From positions 1 through 31,320 of the forward strand of contig JBHHYN010000024.1 in NCBI GenBank assembly GCA_046757565.1: a stretch of DNA of 31,320 nucleotides. Direction: 5' to 3'. Source of the stretch: JBHHYN01 sp046757565. Its GTDB lineage: Bacteria; Pseudomonadota; Gammaproteobacteria; Eutrophobiales; Eutrophobiaceae. Below, piece after piece: positions 24,145 through 31,320 of the stretch. The notes below the pieces were generated by a model, which worked only from the letters and a program-made list of their open reading frames with translations, had not been told where the DNA came from and searched no databases. Made by a program: the position numbers and the translations under genes. Position 1 is the first letter of the stretch. Every line of letters begins with the position of its first letter.

Positions 24145-25318
24145 CGTTTCACATGCCAAACAGATTATCTCCACCTGCCTGACTGGCGTCTTTTGTGTCT
24201 GCCTGGTCGTTTCCGTATATGCCACTGACGTCAATCCCGGTGTCGACCCGGAACAAAAGGCCGCTGAGCTGGAATCGGTGCGGACACAAATCCGTGATGT
24301 CGAATCCAATATCCAGGCGGCACGAACTAAGACGGATATATTATTTAAGGAATTACAGGAAAATGAAAGTGCTGCGTCCACTATCTCGAACAAACTGCAG
24401 ACAATAGATGCCCGCATAGAAGCAAAATTAGTCAGGCTCGCAAAACTCAAAGTGGAAAAGAGCGTCAGTGAAAAAAAGCTTGAAAATGAGCGCGAGCTCC
24501 TTGCACAGCAGGTCCGGGCTGCCTATAAAACCGGACAAAACGACTACCTCAAGTTACTGCTTAACCAGGAAGATCCCGCACTGGTCGGCAGGATGCTGAC
24601 CTACTACGATTATTTCAATCTTGCGCGCAGGCATCGTATCGATAAAGTTACAGAATCACTCAGGAACATAGCCCACCTCGAGGTCAGGATTAAATCCGAA
24701 ACAACACAACTTGATCAATTACGGGGGGAACAGATGGCAAAACTGGAGGAGTTTACCCTGTATCGAATCTCCAGAAAGAAGATTATCTCCAGACTCAACA
24801 GCTATATTAAAGATCAAGACAAACAACTGCAAACTCTGCAAAAAAATGAACAGGAACTCGAATCGCTGGTCAATAAACTCAGACAGGAAGAGACGATAAT
24901 ACAAAATTATGAGGAGATACCGCCATTTAATACGTTGAAGGGCAAGCTTAAATGGCCTGCCCGGGGCAAACTGACTACCCGCTTCGGCGCACCAAGGAAA
25001 GGCGGAAAACTTAGATGGCAGGGGGTAACGATCTCGGCCGGGAATGGGACGGAAGTCCATGCAATAAGCTCCGGCAAAGTCGTATTCGCGAACTGGTTTC
25101 GGAACATGGGCCTTCTGATCATCCTGGATCATGGCGATGGATATATGAGCTTGTACGGGCATAATGAACGGTTGTTAAAAAAGGTGGGCGATTGGGTCAA
25201 GACAGACGAGAACATAGCAAAGATCGGTGACACGGGCGGAGAGCAACAGCCAGGGCTCTATTTTGAAATCAGGCAAAGCGGCGCTCCCCTGAACCCCGGA
25301 TTATGGTGCAAAACCTGA
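24116..25318 (+). CDS. envC: Murein hydrolase activator EnvC
   Basis: This 400-residue periplasmic protein activates amidases at the division septum. A signal peptide runs to about residue 36 (TGVFCVCLVVSVYA). A long coiled coil covers about 45-265 (ESVRTQIRDVESNIQAARTK through LQKNEQELESLVNKLRQEE). A LytM/M23 domain ends the protein (about 285-400). The peptidase metal ligands are degenerate: the HxH segment reads LYFEIR, and the first H..D motif reads WQGVTIS. This is what EnvC-type activators show, unlike active endopeptidases. The start overlaps gpmI; an ATG at 24125 would also keep the signal peptide. Confidence 0.94.
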   Translation: MQHMQSWATDVSHAKQIISTCLTGVFCVCLVVSVYATDVNPGVDPEQKAAELESVRTQIRDVESNIQAARTKTDILFKELQENESAASTISNKLQTIDARIEAKLVRLAKLKVEKSVSEKKLENERELLAQQVRAAYKTGQNDYLKLLLNQEDPALVGRMLTYYDYFNLARRHRIDKVTESLRNIAHLEVRIKSETTQLDQLRGEQMAKLEEFTLYRISRKKIISRLNSYIKDQDKQLQTLQKNEQELESLVNKLRQEETIIQNYEEIPPFNTLKGKLKWPARGKLTTRFGAPRKGGKLRWQGVTISAGNGTEVHAISSGKVVFANWFRNMGLLIILDHGDGYMSLYGHNERLLKKVGDWVKTDENIAKIGDTGGEQQPGLYFEIRQSGAPLNPGLWCKT

Positions 25319-25465
25319 ATTCACCATGCCAAAGTTTACTTGTCATCCGTGGCGTCGCGCCTGTATGCTATCCGACGGGGTTGTTGTAGGCCCAGACATA
25401 CCGGAACATCCTTACTATCGTGTTGGCAGTAATAACCTTTCGATTCAACATTGACGGGGTATCTA

Positions 25466-26797
25466 ATGAAGTATTGTTTACACAATCTGTTCATACTGGC
25501 GGTTCTTTCTGTATGTGGCAATCATTTTGCCGTAGCTGAAAATGCGTCTCCAGGCACGGATGAAACCGGCGCGGAAGAATTACCATTTGATGAAATCAGA
25601 ACCTTTACCGAGGTTTTTGCGAAAGTGAAGGATGATTACGTTGAGCCGGTAGACGACAAAAAATTACTGGAAAATGCCATACGCGGCATGCTGGAGGGGC
25701 TTGACCCGCATTCCTCCTATCTGGACAAGGAGGCCTATCAGGAATTGCAGGAAGGCACTACCGGCCAATTTGGGGGTCTTGGCATTGAGGTGGGGATGGA
25801 AAACGGTTTCGTGAAGGTGATCGCTCCGATCGATGATACACCGGCCGATAAGGCGGGCATCAAGGCAGGCGATTTGATCATCCGTTTGAATGAAACACCG
25901 GTGAAAGGGATGTCCCTGAATGACGCCGTTAAGATCATGCGCGGTAAACCCGGTACCCGGATCAATCTGACTGTGGTGCGCGAAAATGCAGAAAAACCAC
26001 TGAAAATAACCATTACACGCGATATTATCAAGATAAAGAGTGTGCGCAGCAAAACACTGGAGCCCGGTTTTGCTTACCTGCGTATTTCCCATTTTCAGAC
26101 ACATACCCCCGATGATTTACGCCGTGAAATGACCAAGCTGATGGAAGATAATAACAATGATATAAAAGGTCTGGTGCTTGATTTACGGAATAATCCTGGC
26201 GGTGTTCTGAGCGCGGCAGTGGAAGTCTCCGATGACTTCCTGGAAAAAGGGTTGATCGTCTACACCGAAGGAAGGGTCAATGATTCAAAGCTGAAATTTA
26301 ATGCCAAGCCGGAAGATATGCTGAATAACGCCCCAATAGTTGTTCTCGTCAACGCCGGATCGGCTTCTGCATCGGAAATCGTGGCCGGGGCGCTGCAAGA
26401 CCATAAACGCGCGATCATCATGGGACAACAAACCTTCGGCAAGGGCTCGGTCCAAACCATCCTGCCGCTGCCGAATGAAGCAGCGTTAAAACTGACAACA
26501 GCCCGCTACTACACACCATCCGGGCGATCCATCCAGGCATCGGGTATTACACCGGATATCGTCATTGACAAGCTGAAAGTTGAAAACATAAACGACGGGA
26601 GCAACATCGTAAAGGAAGCAAACCTGAACAGGCATCTGGAAAATGACAGGCTTGACGAAGACACATCCGGTAAAAACAGTGCGGCTTCAAACGAGACAAA
26701 CACACAGGGTCAATCGCTATCCGCCTCGGATTATGAGCTTTATGAAGCGTTGAACGTGCTTAAGGGTTTGTCTATCTTGAAGAAGAAAGCGGGCTGA
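25466..26797 (+). CDS. ctpA: Carboxyl-terminal processing protease CtpA (S41)
   Basis: This 443-residue periplasmic serine protease belongs to the S41A family. I chose the ATG at 25466 (MKYCLHNLFILAVLSVCG, signal cleaved after AVA) over the TTG at 25451, because ACGGGG lies about 6 nt upstream. An N-terminal helical part (IRTFTEVFAKVKDDYVEP) precedes a PDZ domain (about 85-180: GGLGIEV through MRGKPGTRINLTV). The protease core shows LVLDLRNNPGGVL, then the Ser in VNAGSASASEI and the Lys in TFGKGSVQT, a Ser/Lys dyad. The last 60 residues are a charged linker and a helical tail. ctpA sits between envC and yibQ, which are adjacent in E. coli. Confidence 0.95.
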   Translation: MKYCLHNLFILAVLSVCGNHFAVAENASPGTDETGAEELPFDEIRTFTEVFAKVKDDYVEPVDDKKLLENAIRGMLEGLDPHSSYLDKEAYQELQEGTTGQFGGLGIEVGMENGFVKVIAPIDDTPADKAGIKAGDLIIRLNETPVKGMSLNDAVKIMRGKPGTRINLTVVRENAEKPLKITITRDIIKIKSVRSKTLEPGFAYLRISHFQTHTPDDLRREMTKLMEDNNNDIKGLVLDLRNNPGGVLSAAVEVSDDFLEKGLIVYTEGRVNDSKLKFNAKPEDMLNNAPIVVLVNAGSASASEIVAGALQDHKRAIIMGQQTFGKGSVQTILPLPNEAALKLTTARYYTPSGRSIQASGITPDIVIDKLKVENINDGSNIVKEANLNRHLENDRLDEDTSGKNSAASNETNTQGQSLSASDYELYEALNVLKGLSILKKKAG

Positions 26798-26805
26798 TCG
26801 GCAAT

Positions 26806-27612
26806 ATGAGAAATCATTCGATCCGGCAATTGTATCTGCTTGTCGGCCTGCTCTTCCTGTTCAGCCCAAACTTAACGGTTGCCAGGATTGTGCTCGGTTC
26901 GCCTTCTATCAGTATAATCATTGATGATATCGGTTACCGCATACACGAAGACTTGCGCGCGATTGCGCTGCCGGGTTCGATCGCTTATGCCATTATGCCG
27001 CATTCTCCCAACGCACAACTCATGTCGCGCCTGGCAAGCAAACGAGGCAAGGTTATCTTGCTGCACCTTCCAATGGAGTCAATTTGGGAGGAAAAAAACC
27101 GGTTTCTTGGCCCTGGCGCCCTGACCCTTAATATGACACATGACCAATTCATGCGCACACTTGTTGGAGACTTGCGCTCCATACCTGATGCAGTCGGTGT
27201 CAATAATCACATGGGCAGTCTGCTGACCCAGCATCCGGGTAATATGGGGTGGCTGATGGATACCCTCAAAAAAAATAAAAAATTCTATATTGATAGTGTT
27301 ACCAGTACGCAAAGTGTCGCCGGTACTGTTGCCGGGGAAAAGAAGATCCCATACCTGAGGCGTGATGTTTTCCTGGATAATCATCAGAATGAAGCCTACA
27401 TACAGGCACAGTTCGAAGAATTAATTAAAATAGCCAAACAAAAAGGGCACGCGATTGCTATTGGCCACCCATACCCCGAGACTCTTCAGGTTTTGTCAAT
27501 AAAATTACAACAACTGGATGAATACGGGGTTGTACTTGTTAACCTGGTGGATATGGTAGACAGGCAAAATGAAGCCAGGAAAATCCGGCATACCCTGCTA
27601 AGCCACAAATAG
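26806..27612 (+). CDS. yibQ: Divergent polysaccharide deacetylase, YibQ family
   Basis: This 268-residue secreted protein has a signal peptide (about 1-26). The catalytic-like motifs of the family are visible: ISIIIDDIGYR, AIMPHSPNAQ, VILLHLPMES, GVNNHMGSLLT, FYIDSVTS and GHAIAIGHPYPET. The paired Asp and His residues fit a metal-dependent NodB-like fold, but the true substrate is unknown. It lies 8 bp after ctpA, in the conserved gpmI-envC-yibQ order. It converges with ubiB, with only 7 bp between the stop codons. Confidence 0.94.
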   Translation: MRNHSIRQLYLLVGLLFLFSPNLTVARIVLGSPSISIIIDDIGYRIHEDLRAIALPGSIAYAIMPHSPNAQLMSRLASKRGKVILLHLPMESIWEEKNRFLGPGALTLNMTHDQFMRTLVGDLRSIPDAVGVNNHMGSLLTQHPGNMGWLMDTLKKNKKFYIDSVTSTQSVAGTVAGEKKIPYLRRDVFLDNHQNEAYIQAQFEELIKIAKQKGHAIAIGHPYPETLQVLSIKLQQLDEYGVVLVNLVDMVDRQNEARKIRHTLLSHK

Positions 27613-27619
27613 GCGGCAA

Positions 27620-29290
27620 TCATGGCTGCTCACTGATTGCAAACAGTAGTAACACAATGCCGGCTCCTCCAGCCAACCATGTCCCTACCGGCACACCAGC
27701 CAACATTACAGGCGCCTGCACGCCTAACGCATAAATAATGGCAGCGCTCAGCAATGCCCCCGATCCGATTACTGCCAGTACTGTTCTTCGGTTATATACC
27801 TTCATTTCCCCCCGCAGTTTCCTGATGTCTTTGGAATTATTTTCAATCTGAATCTTGCCATCACGCAGACGATCGACAAGATCGATAACCTTATTAGGCA
27901 GATCAGGCAGGCGATCCAGCCAATGTGGCAAATTCTCCCTGGCGCCCTTAATCAACCCATGCAAACCCAATCGTTCTCTCATCCAGCGTTCCAGTTGCGG
28001 CCTTGCAGTCTGCCACAGGTCCAGTTCGGGATAAAGCTGACGGCCGACCCCTTCAATATTAACAATGGTTTTCTGTAACAGTACGAGTTGTGGCAATATC
28101 TCCATATTAAATCTGCGCGCAGTCTGAAGCAGGCGTAATAATAGATCGCCAAAGGATATCTCCTTCAAGGGACGGTCAAACAGAGGTTCACATACGGCAC
28201 GGATTTCGAATTCAAATTCATCCACGCGGATGCCGGCCGGCACCCATCCCGATTCGACATGAAGCTCCGCTACTCTTTGGTAATCGCGATTTAAAAAGGC
28301 AAGGAAATTTTCCGCCAGGTAGCGTTGATCAAATTCAGTCAGGGAACTCATAATACCGAAATCAACGACCGAAACACGTGGTAGTTTATCTGCTTCGTTC
28401 TTTGTGACAAAGATGTTTCCTGGATGCATGTCGGCATGGAAAAAACTGTCACGAAAGACTTGTGTAAAGAACACTTCAACACCATATTCGGCCAACCATT
28501 TCAAATCTATACCGGCCTCTTTTAAGGCGCTGATATTACTTACAGGAATACCGGAAATACGCTCCATGACCAACACATTGCGCCGAGTCAGTTCCCACTC
28601 AACTTCCGGAACATAATAGTTTATCTCATCTGCAAAATTTCTTCTCAATTGTGATGCATTAGCTGCTTCACGCATAAGATCCAGTTCGGCAATCAACGTT
28701 TTCTCAAATTCAGAAACGACCCTTGTGAGTCGCAGAGATTTCCCCTTTGAATAATAATGTTCACCCTTTTCAGCCAGGAAACGTATCAGGCCAAGGTCCC
28801 GGCGGATATTTTTTTCAATTCCCGGACGGATCACCTTGACTATAATATTCTTTCCATTTTTCAGCTTTGCTGTATGGACTTGGGCAACGGATGCAGAGGC
28901 AAGAGGTTCTTCATCAAACTCCAGGAATATCTCATCGAGATTCTGCTCGTAGGCCTCTTCAATAATACGCCGGGCCTCGCTGCCAGGGAAAGGCGGTACG
29001 TTATCCTGCAATTTTGCCAATTCATTTGCGACATCTTCCGGCAGCAGATCCCGTCTTGTAGAAAGAATTTGCCCAAACTTGACATATATGGGTCCAAGAT
29101 CTTCCAGTAGCATTCTTAACCGTTGCGCCCTGGGACGATGTTCCTTCCTGAACCAGTTCCACGGGAAAAGAAAAAAAGCATACCTTACCGGCCGGAACAG
29201 GTGGGTAGCAAAAATAATCTCATCCAGCCCATGCCGGACCAGGACTCGCTGAATGGATAATAATCTGAAAATCTGGCCTGCGGTAAGCAT
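27620..29290 (-). CDS. ubiB: Ubiquinone biosynthesis protein UbiB
   Basis: This protein of about 556 residues is an atypical ABC1/ADCK-type kinase-like ATPase needed for coenzyme Q synthesis. I chose the ATG at 29290 (MLTAGQIFRLLSIQRVL) because it fits the family start and lies 4 nt after ubiJ; the TTG at 29323 overlaps ubiJ. The diagnostic KxGQ motif is in YVKFGQILSTRRDLL (about 70), the Ala-rich loop is ASASVAQVH (about 125), and the kinase-like core has HADMHPGNIFV and VVDFGIMSSL. Two membrane helices end the protein (about 503-551), which anchors it in the inner membrane. Confidence 0.96.
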   Translation of the reverse strand: MLTAGQIFRLLSIQRVLVRHGLDEIIFATHLFRPVRYAFFLFPWNWFRKEHRPRAQRLRMLLEDLGPIYVKFGQILSTRRDLLPEDVANELAKLQDNVPPFPGSEARRIIEEAYEQNLDEIFLEFDEEPLASASVAQVHTAKLKNGKNIIVKVIRPGIEKNIRRDLGLIRFLAEKGEHYYSKGKSLRLTRVVSEFEKTLIAELDLMREAANASQLRRNFADEINYYVPEVEWELTRRNVLVMERISGIPVSNISALKEAGIDLKWLAEYGVEVFFTQVFRDSFFHADMHPGNIFVTKNEADKLPRVSVVDFGIMSSLTEFDQRYLAENFLAFLNRDYQRVAELHVESGWVPAGIRVDEFEFEIRAVCEPLFDRPLKEISFGDLLLRLLQTARRFNMEILPQLVLLQKTIVNIEGVGRQLYPELDLWQTARPQLERWMRERLGLHGLIKGARENLPHWLDRLPDLPNKVIDLVDRLRDGKIQIENNSKDIRKLRGEMKVYNRRTVLAVIGSGALLSAAIIYALGVQAPVMLAGVPVGTWLAGGAGIVLLLFAISEQP

Positions 29291-29294
29291 CTCT

Positions 29295-29909
29295 TCAGGG
29301 CCTGGACAGGATCGCCCGGTCAAGCCTCTCTATGCGAAGCTTTAACCTTTCGACATCATCACGCAGCTCATCGACCAGGATGGCATACTCAGCAATTTCG
29401 GAACGATCGGGCAGTATCTCCTTTTCGTAACGGAGGTATTCGCTGACATCCAGTTCCAGGGTTCGTTTGGTTTCTATGGCATACTTCATCGTATATCTGA
29501 ATACATTGCCCAGCTTATGTGCAACGCTGTCTCCTACCCGGCGGGAGAGATGCTCTTCCCAATCGAGATCAATATTTTTCAGGATGGCCTGGAAGTGTTG
29601 CGCCAGACCAACATCACCAATAATCTCCATTGTCCCGGAAAATGTGCTGCTCTTTCCCCGTGTCGATATAAGGTAGGTGAGCATGTCGACAGGTGTTCCA
29701 CGGATCCTGACGTTTACGTTGCCGTCGAAGGTATTAACGACGTGAATTCCCTCGCCCGACGGAAACATATATAAACAGAGATCCGTGTTGATAAATTCCA
29801 GGGAAATAACCTTTCCTGTCAAACCGGAAAGCTCCCTGAGTAAATCTTTATCATACGATAAGGTCCGATTAAGCAAATGTTCCAGCTTTGTGAAGGGATT
29901 TCTGGTCAA
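29295..29909 (-). CDS. ubiJ: Ubiquinone biosynthesis accessory factor UbiJ
   Basis: This 204-residue cytoplasmic protein has an N-terminal SCP2 sterol-carrier-like domain (about 10-115: LEHLLNRTLSYD, VISLEFINTDLCLYMFPSGEGIHVV, FDGNVNVRIRGTPVDMLTYL, SSTFSGTMEIIGDVGLAQHF). A helical, coiled-coil-forming C-terminus follows (EYAILVDELRDDVERLKLRIERL). UbiJ carries lipid intermediates for the Ubi metabolon. It lies between ubiE (36 bp upstream) and ubiB, the order found across Gammaproteobacteria. Confidence 0.94.
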   Translation of the reverse strand: MTRNPFTKLEHLLNRTLSYDKDLLRELSGLTGKVISLEFINTDLCLYMFPSGEGIHVVNTFDGNVNVRIRGTPVDMLTYLISTRGKSSTFSGTMEIIGDVGLAQHFQAILKNIDLDWEEHLSRRVGDSVAHKLGNVFRYTMKYAIETKRTLELDVSEYLRYEKEILPDRSEIAEYAILVDELRDDVERLKLRIERLDRAILSRP

Positions 29910-29945
29910 CGTGATTGCCGTCGTATCAAATGTAGTGGTCAGTGA

Positions 29946-30695
29946 CTACAATTTATAGCCTTTATGGATTGCCACAATACCTCCCGACAGGTTGTAACAG
30001 GAGACGAGGGAAAAGCCGGAAGACACCATCATCTCTTTTAACTCTTCCTGATCCGGATGCATGCGTATGGATTCAACCAGATACTGGTAACTGGCCCTGT
30101 CCCTGGCTACCAGCTTCCCCAGTAAAGGGATCACCTTGAAGGAATAGTTGTCATACAGTCGTTTCAACAAGGGAAGTATGACACGGGAAAACTCCAGAAT
30201 AACCACACACCCACCATATTTCAGCTTCTCACGAATAGAGTCCAGCGCCCTGTTCTTGTCAGTCACGTTTCTCAATCCAAAAGCAATGCTGATACAATCA
30301 AAGATATTATCATTAAATGGCAGACATTCGGCATCTGCCTGGATATATTCAATACCTTTGGCAAGGCCTTTATCCAGCATGCGGTTTCTTCCCGCTTCCA
30401 GCATTTTAGCATTAACATCACAGACAATTACTCTTCCTTCTGTGCCCACTGCCCATCTGTAAAGTGCCGCCACATCACCTGTTCCGCCGGCCACATCCAG
30501 AACCCGATCGCCCCGTTTTACCTGGGAGATATGCACAGCATATCGCTTCCATAATCGATGTGCCCCGAATGACATCAGGTCATTCATTAAATCGTAATTC
30601 GATGCAACAGAACTGAAAATCGCGCTCACACGTCTGGTCTTCTCTCCGGGCGACACTCTTTCAAATCCGAAATCGGTTGATGTAGTTTCAATCAT
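29946..30695 (-). CDS. ubiE: Ubiquinone/menaquinone methyltransferase UbiE
   Basis: This 249-residue SAM-dependent C-methyltransferase has the family motif I DVAGGTGDVA (about 66), NAKMLEAGRNRM, DAECLPFNDNIFDCISIAFGLRNV and GGCVVILEFSRV. The C-terminal stretch YQYLVESIRMHPDQEELKEMM and the end GGIVAIHKGYKL are typical of UbiE. It methylates demethoxyubiquinol and demethylmenaquinol in quinone synthesis. It overlaps the DUF971 gene by 4 nt (ATGA). Confidence 0.97.
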   Translation of the reverse strand: MIETTSTDFGFERVSPGEKTRRVSAIFSSVASNYDLMNDLMSFGAHRLWKRYAVHISQVKRGDRVLDVAGGTGDVAALYRWAVGTEGRVIVCDVNAKMLEAGRNRMLDKGLAKGIEYIQADAECLPFNDNIFDCISIAFGLRNVTDKNRALDSIREKLKYGGCVVILEFSRVILPLLKRLYDNYSFKVIPLLGKLVARDRASYQYLVESIRMHPDQEELKEMMVSSGFSLVSCYNLSGGIVAIHKGYKL

Positions 30696-31060
30696 TGCCT
30701 TTCCTTTCTATGACCGGCCTTCTCCAGGGCTTCCTGGTAAGAATTCCAGTAATTATCGAAATTTATCCCAAGATCATATAAATATTCCCAGCTGTAGATA
30801 CCGGAATCATGCCCATCATCAAAATGCAACTTGACGGCATAGTGACCTATCGGTTCTATCTCGTCTATATTGACGTTTTCCTTATCAAGTTGCAGCACTT
30901 CCTGCCCCGGTCCATGGCCCTTGACCTCGGCGGAAGGAGAAAAGACCCGTAAATACTCGCAACTCAACTCAAATGTTGAATCATCGTCGAAGCTGATGAC
31001 TAAGCGGCGTGATTTTTTGTGGAGATTAATCGAAACAGGATGTGGCTTCTCTTCTGTCAT
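30692..31060 (-). CDS. DUF971 / GBBH-like N-terminal domain protein
   Basis: This 122-residue protein is a single DUF971 domain (gamma-butyrobetaine hydroxylase-like N-terminal domain). Visible markers are PVSINLHKKSRRLVISFDDDSTFELSCEYLRVFSPSAEV, IEPIGHYAVKLHFDDGHDSGIYSWEYLYDLG. Such proteins often precede ubiE in Gammaproteobacteria and are linked by context to metal or Fe-S handling; the function is not settled. The stop overlaps the ubiE start. The region just upstream is the hairpin-dense stretch at the right end of the window. Confidence 0.9.
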   Translation of the reverse strand: MTEEKPHPVSINLHKKSRRLVISFDDDSTFELSCEYLRVFSPSAEVKGHGPGQEVLQLDKENVNIDEIEPIGHYAVKLHFDDGHDSGIYSWEYLYDLGINFDNYWNSYQEALEKAGHRKERQ

Positions 31061-31100
31061 TGTCTTCGTGTCCGTTATCTGTACCTGTTATCGAAGCTCA

Positions 31101-31292
31101 GGCCCCACTGGGCCATATGTTTAAGGAAACTCTGATTAAAATCAGAGTTTCTGCTGCACATGGCAAGGATTGTTCCAGACAATCCTGTTGCATTTCCTCC
31201 ATTATCCATGGAGGTTAGATGTACCACCATTTTCAATGGCAGTTGAGCCATTGAAAACATGAGAAAAAACAAAAATCACACTTTTTGTTTTT
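31101..31292. other. Array of six consecutive perfect hairpins
   Basis: Six non-overlapping inverted repeats follow each other, with different sequences and no mismatches. They are 31101-31114 (5-bp stem, GGCCC), 31126-31151 (12-bp arms, GAAACTCTGATT, 2-nt centre), 31166-31186 (8 bp, AGGATTGT, loop 5), 31196-31214 (7 bp, CCTCCAT, loop 5), 31230-31257 (11 bp, TTTTCAATGGC, loop 6) and 31265-31292 (11 bp, AAAAACAAAAA, loop 6). The last has T-runs on either strand and could terminate a gene entering from the right. They occupy the leader side of the DUF971-ubiE-ubiJ-ubiB operon. I cannot assign a known RNA, IS end or REP family. Confidence 0.75.
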
Positions 31293-31320
31293 CGTGCTCT
31301 GATAATTCAAGGACGGATTA

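Noticed and set aside
31075..31272. 65-codon open frame on the minus strand across the hairpin array
   Set aside because: It is made almost entirely of inverted-repeat arms, has no family-like sequence, and I saw no ribosome site worth noting. The hairpins explain the stretch better.

Overview
This window is chromosomal DNA of a gammaproteobacterium with intermediate GC content. The right half keeps the order known from Escherichia coli (gpsA-secB-yibN-gpmI-envC-yibQ), and the far right holds the ubiE-ubiJ-ubiB ubiquinone block. I cannot name the species; a free-living or sulfur/methane-type gammaproteobacterium is plausible but not shown.

Layout. (1) 1-249: a 7-bp tandem repeat and a non-coding stretch with small inverted repeats. 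(2) 250-14478, minus strand: a nearly complete MSHA-type (mannose-sensitive haemagglutinin) type IV pilus locus. Read 5'->3' on the minus strand it runs mshI, a PilN-like gene, mshJ, mshK, mshL (secretin), mshM (ATPase), mshN (TPR protein), mshE (motor ATPase), mshG (platform), an mshF-like gene, an unknown multi-pass membrane gene, mshA (major pilin), a terminator, then minor pilins mshC, mshD, mshO, mshP. (3) 14782-19908, minus strand: three overlapping genes for an ECF sigma factor, a single-pass membrane protein and a very large MshQ-like secreted protein. The MshQ-like protein carries two near-identical seven-bladed propellers encoded by a perfect 743-bp direct DNA repeat. (4) 19990-22069, minus strand: gpsA, secB and a membrane rhodanese; heptad repeats sit directly after the gpsA and secB stop codons. 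(5) 22555-27612, plus strand: gpmI, envC, ctpA and yibQ. (6) 27620-31060, minus strand: DUF971 gene, ubiE, ubiJ, ubiB. (7) 31061-31320: non-coding, packed with consecutive perfect hairpins.

How the genes work together. The msh genes encode the assembly machine and subunits of one surface pilus; MshE carries the tandem N-terminal motifs known to bind cyclic-di-GMP. The sigma factor, membrane protein and propeller/MshQ gene form a translationally coupled unit placed upstream of mshI rather than after mshP, so mshQ appears relocated into a potential signalling operon. The other blocks are housekeeping: phospholipid precursor synthesis and protein export (gpsA, secB), glycolysis (gpmI), septal murein hydrolase control and periplasmic proteolysis (envC, ctpA), and ubiquinone synthesis (ubiE, ubiJ, ubiB).

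The most interesting points are the perfect propeller duplication, the sigma/membrane/MshQ unit, the hairpin array at the right end, the heptad repeats next to stop codons, and the uncharacterised duplicated membrane protein inside the msh locus.
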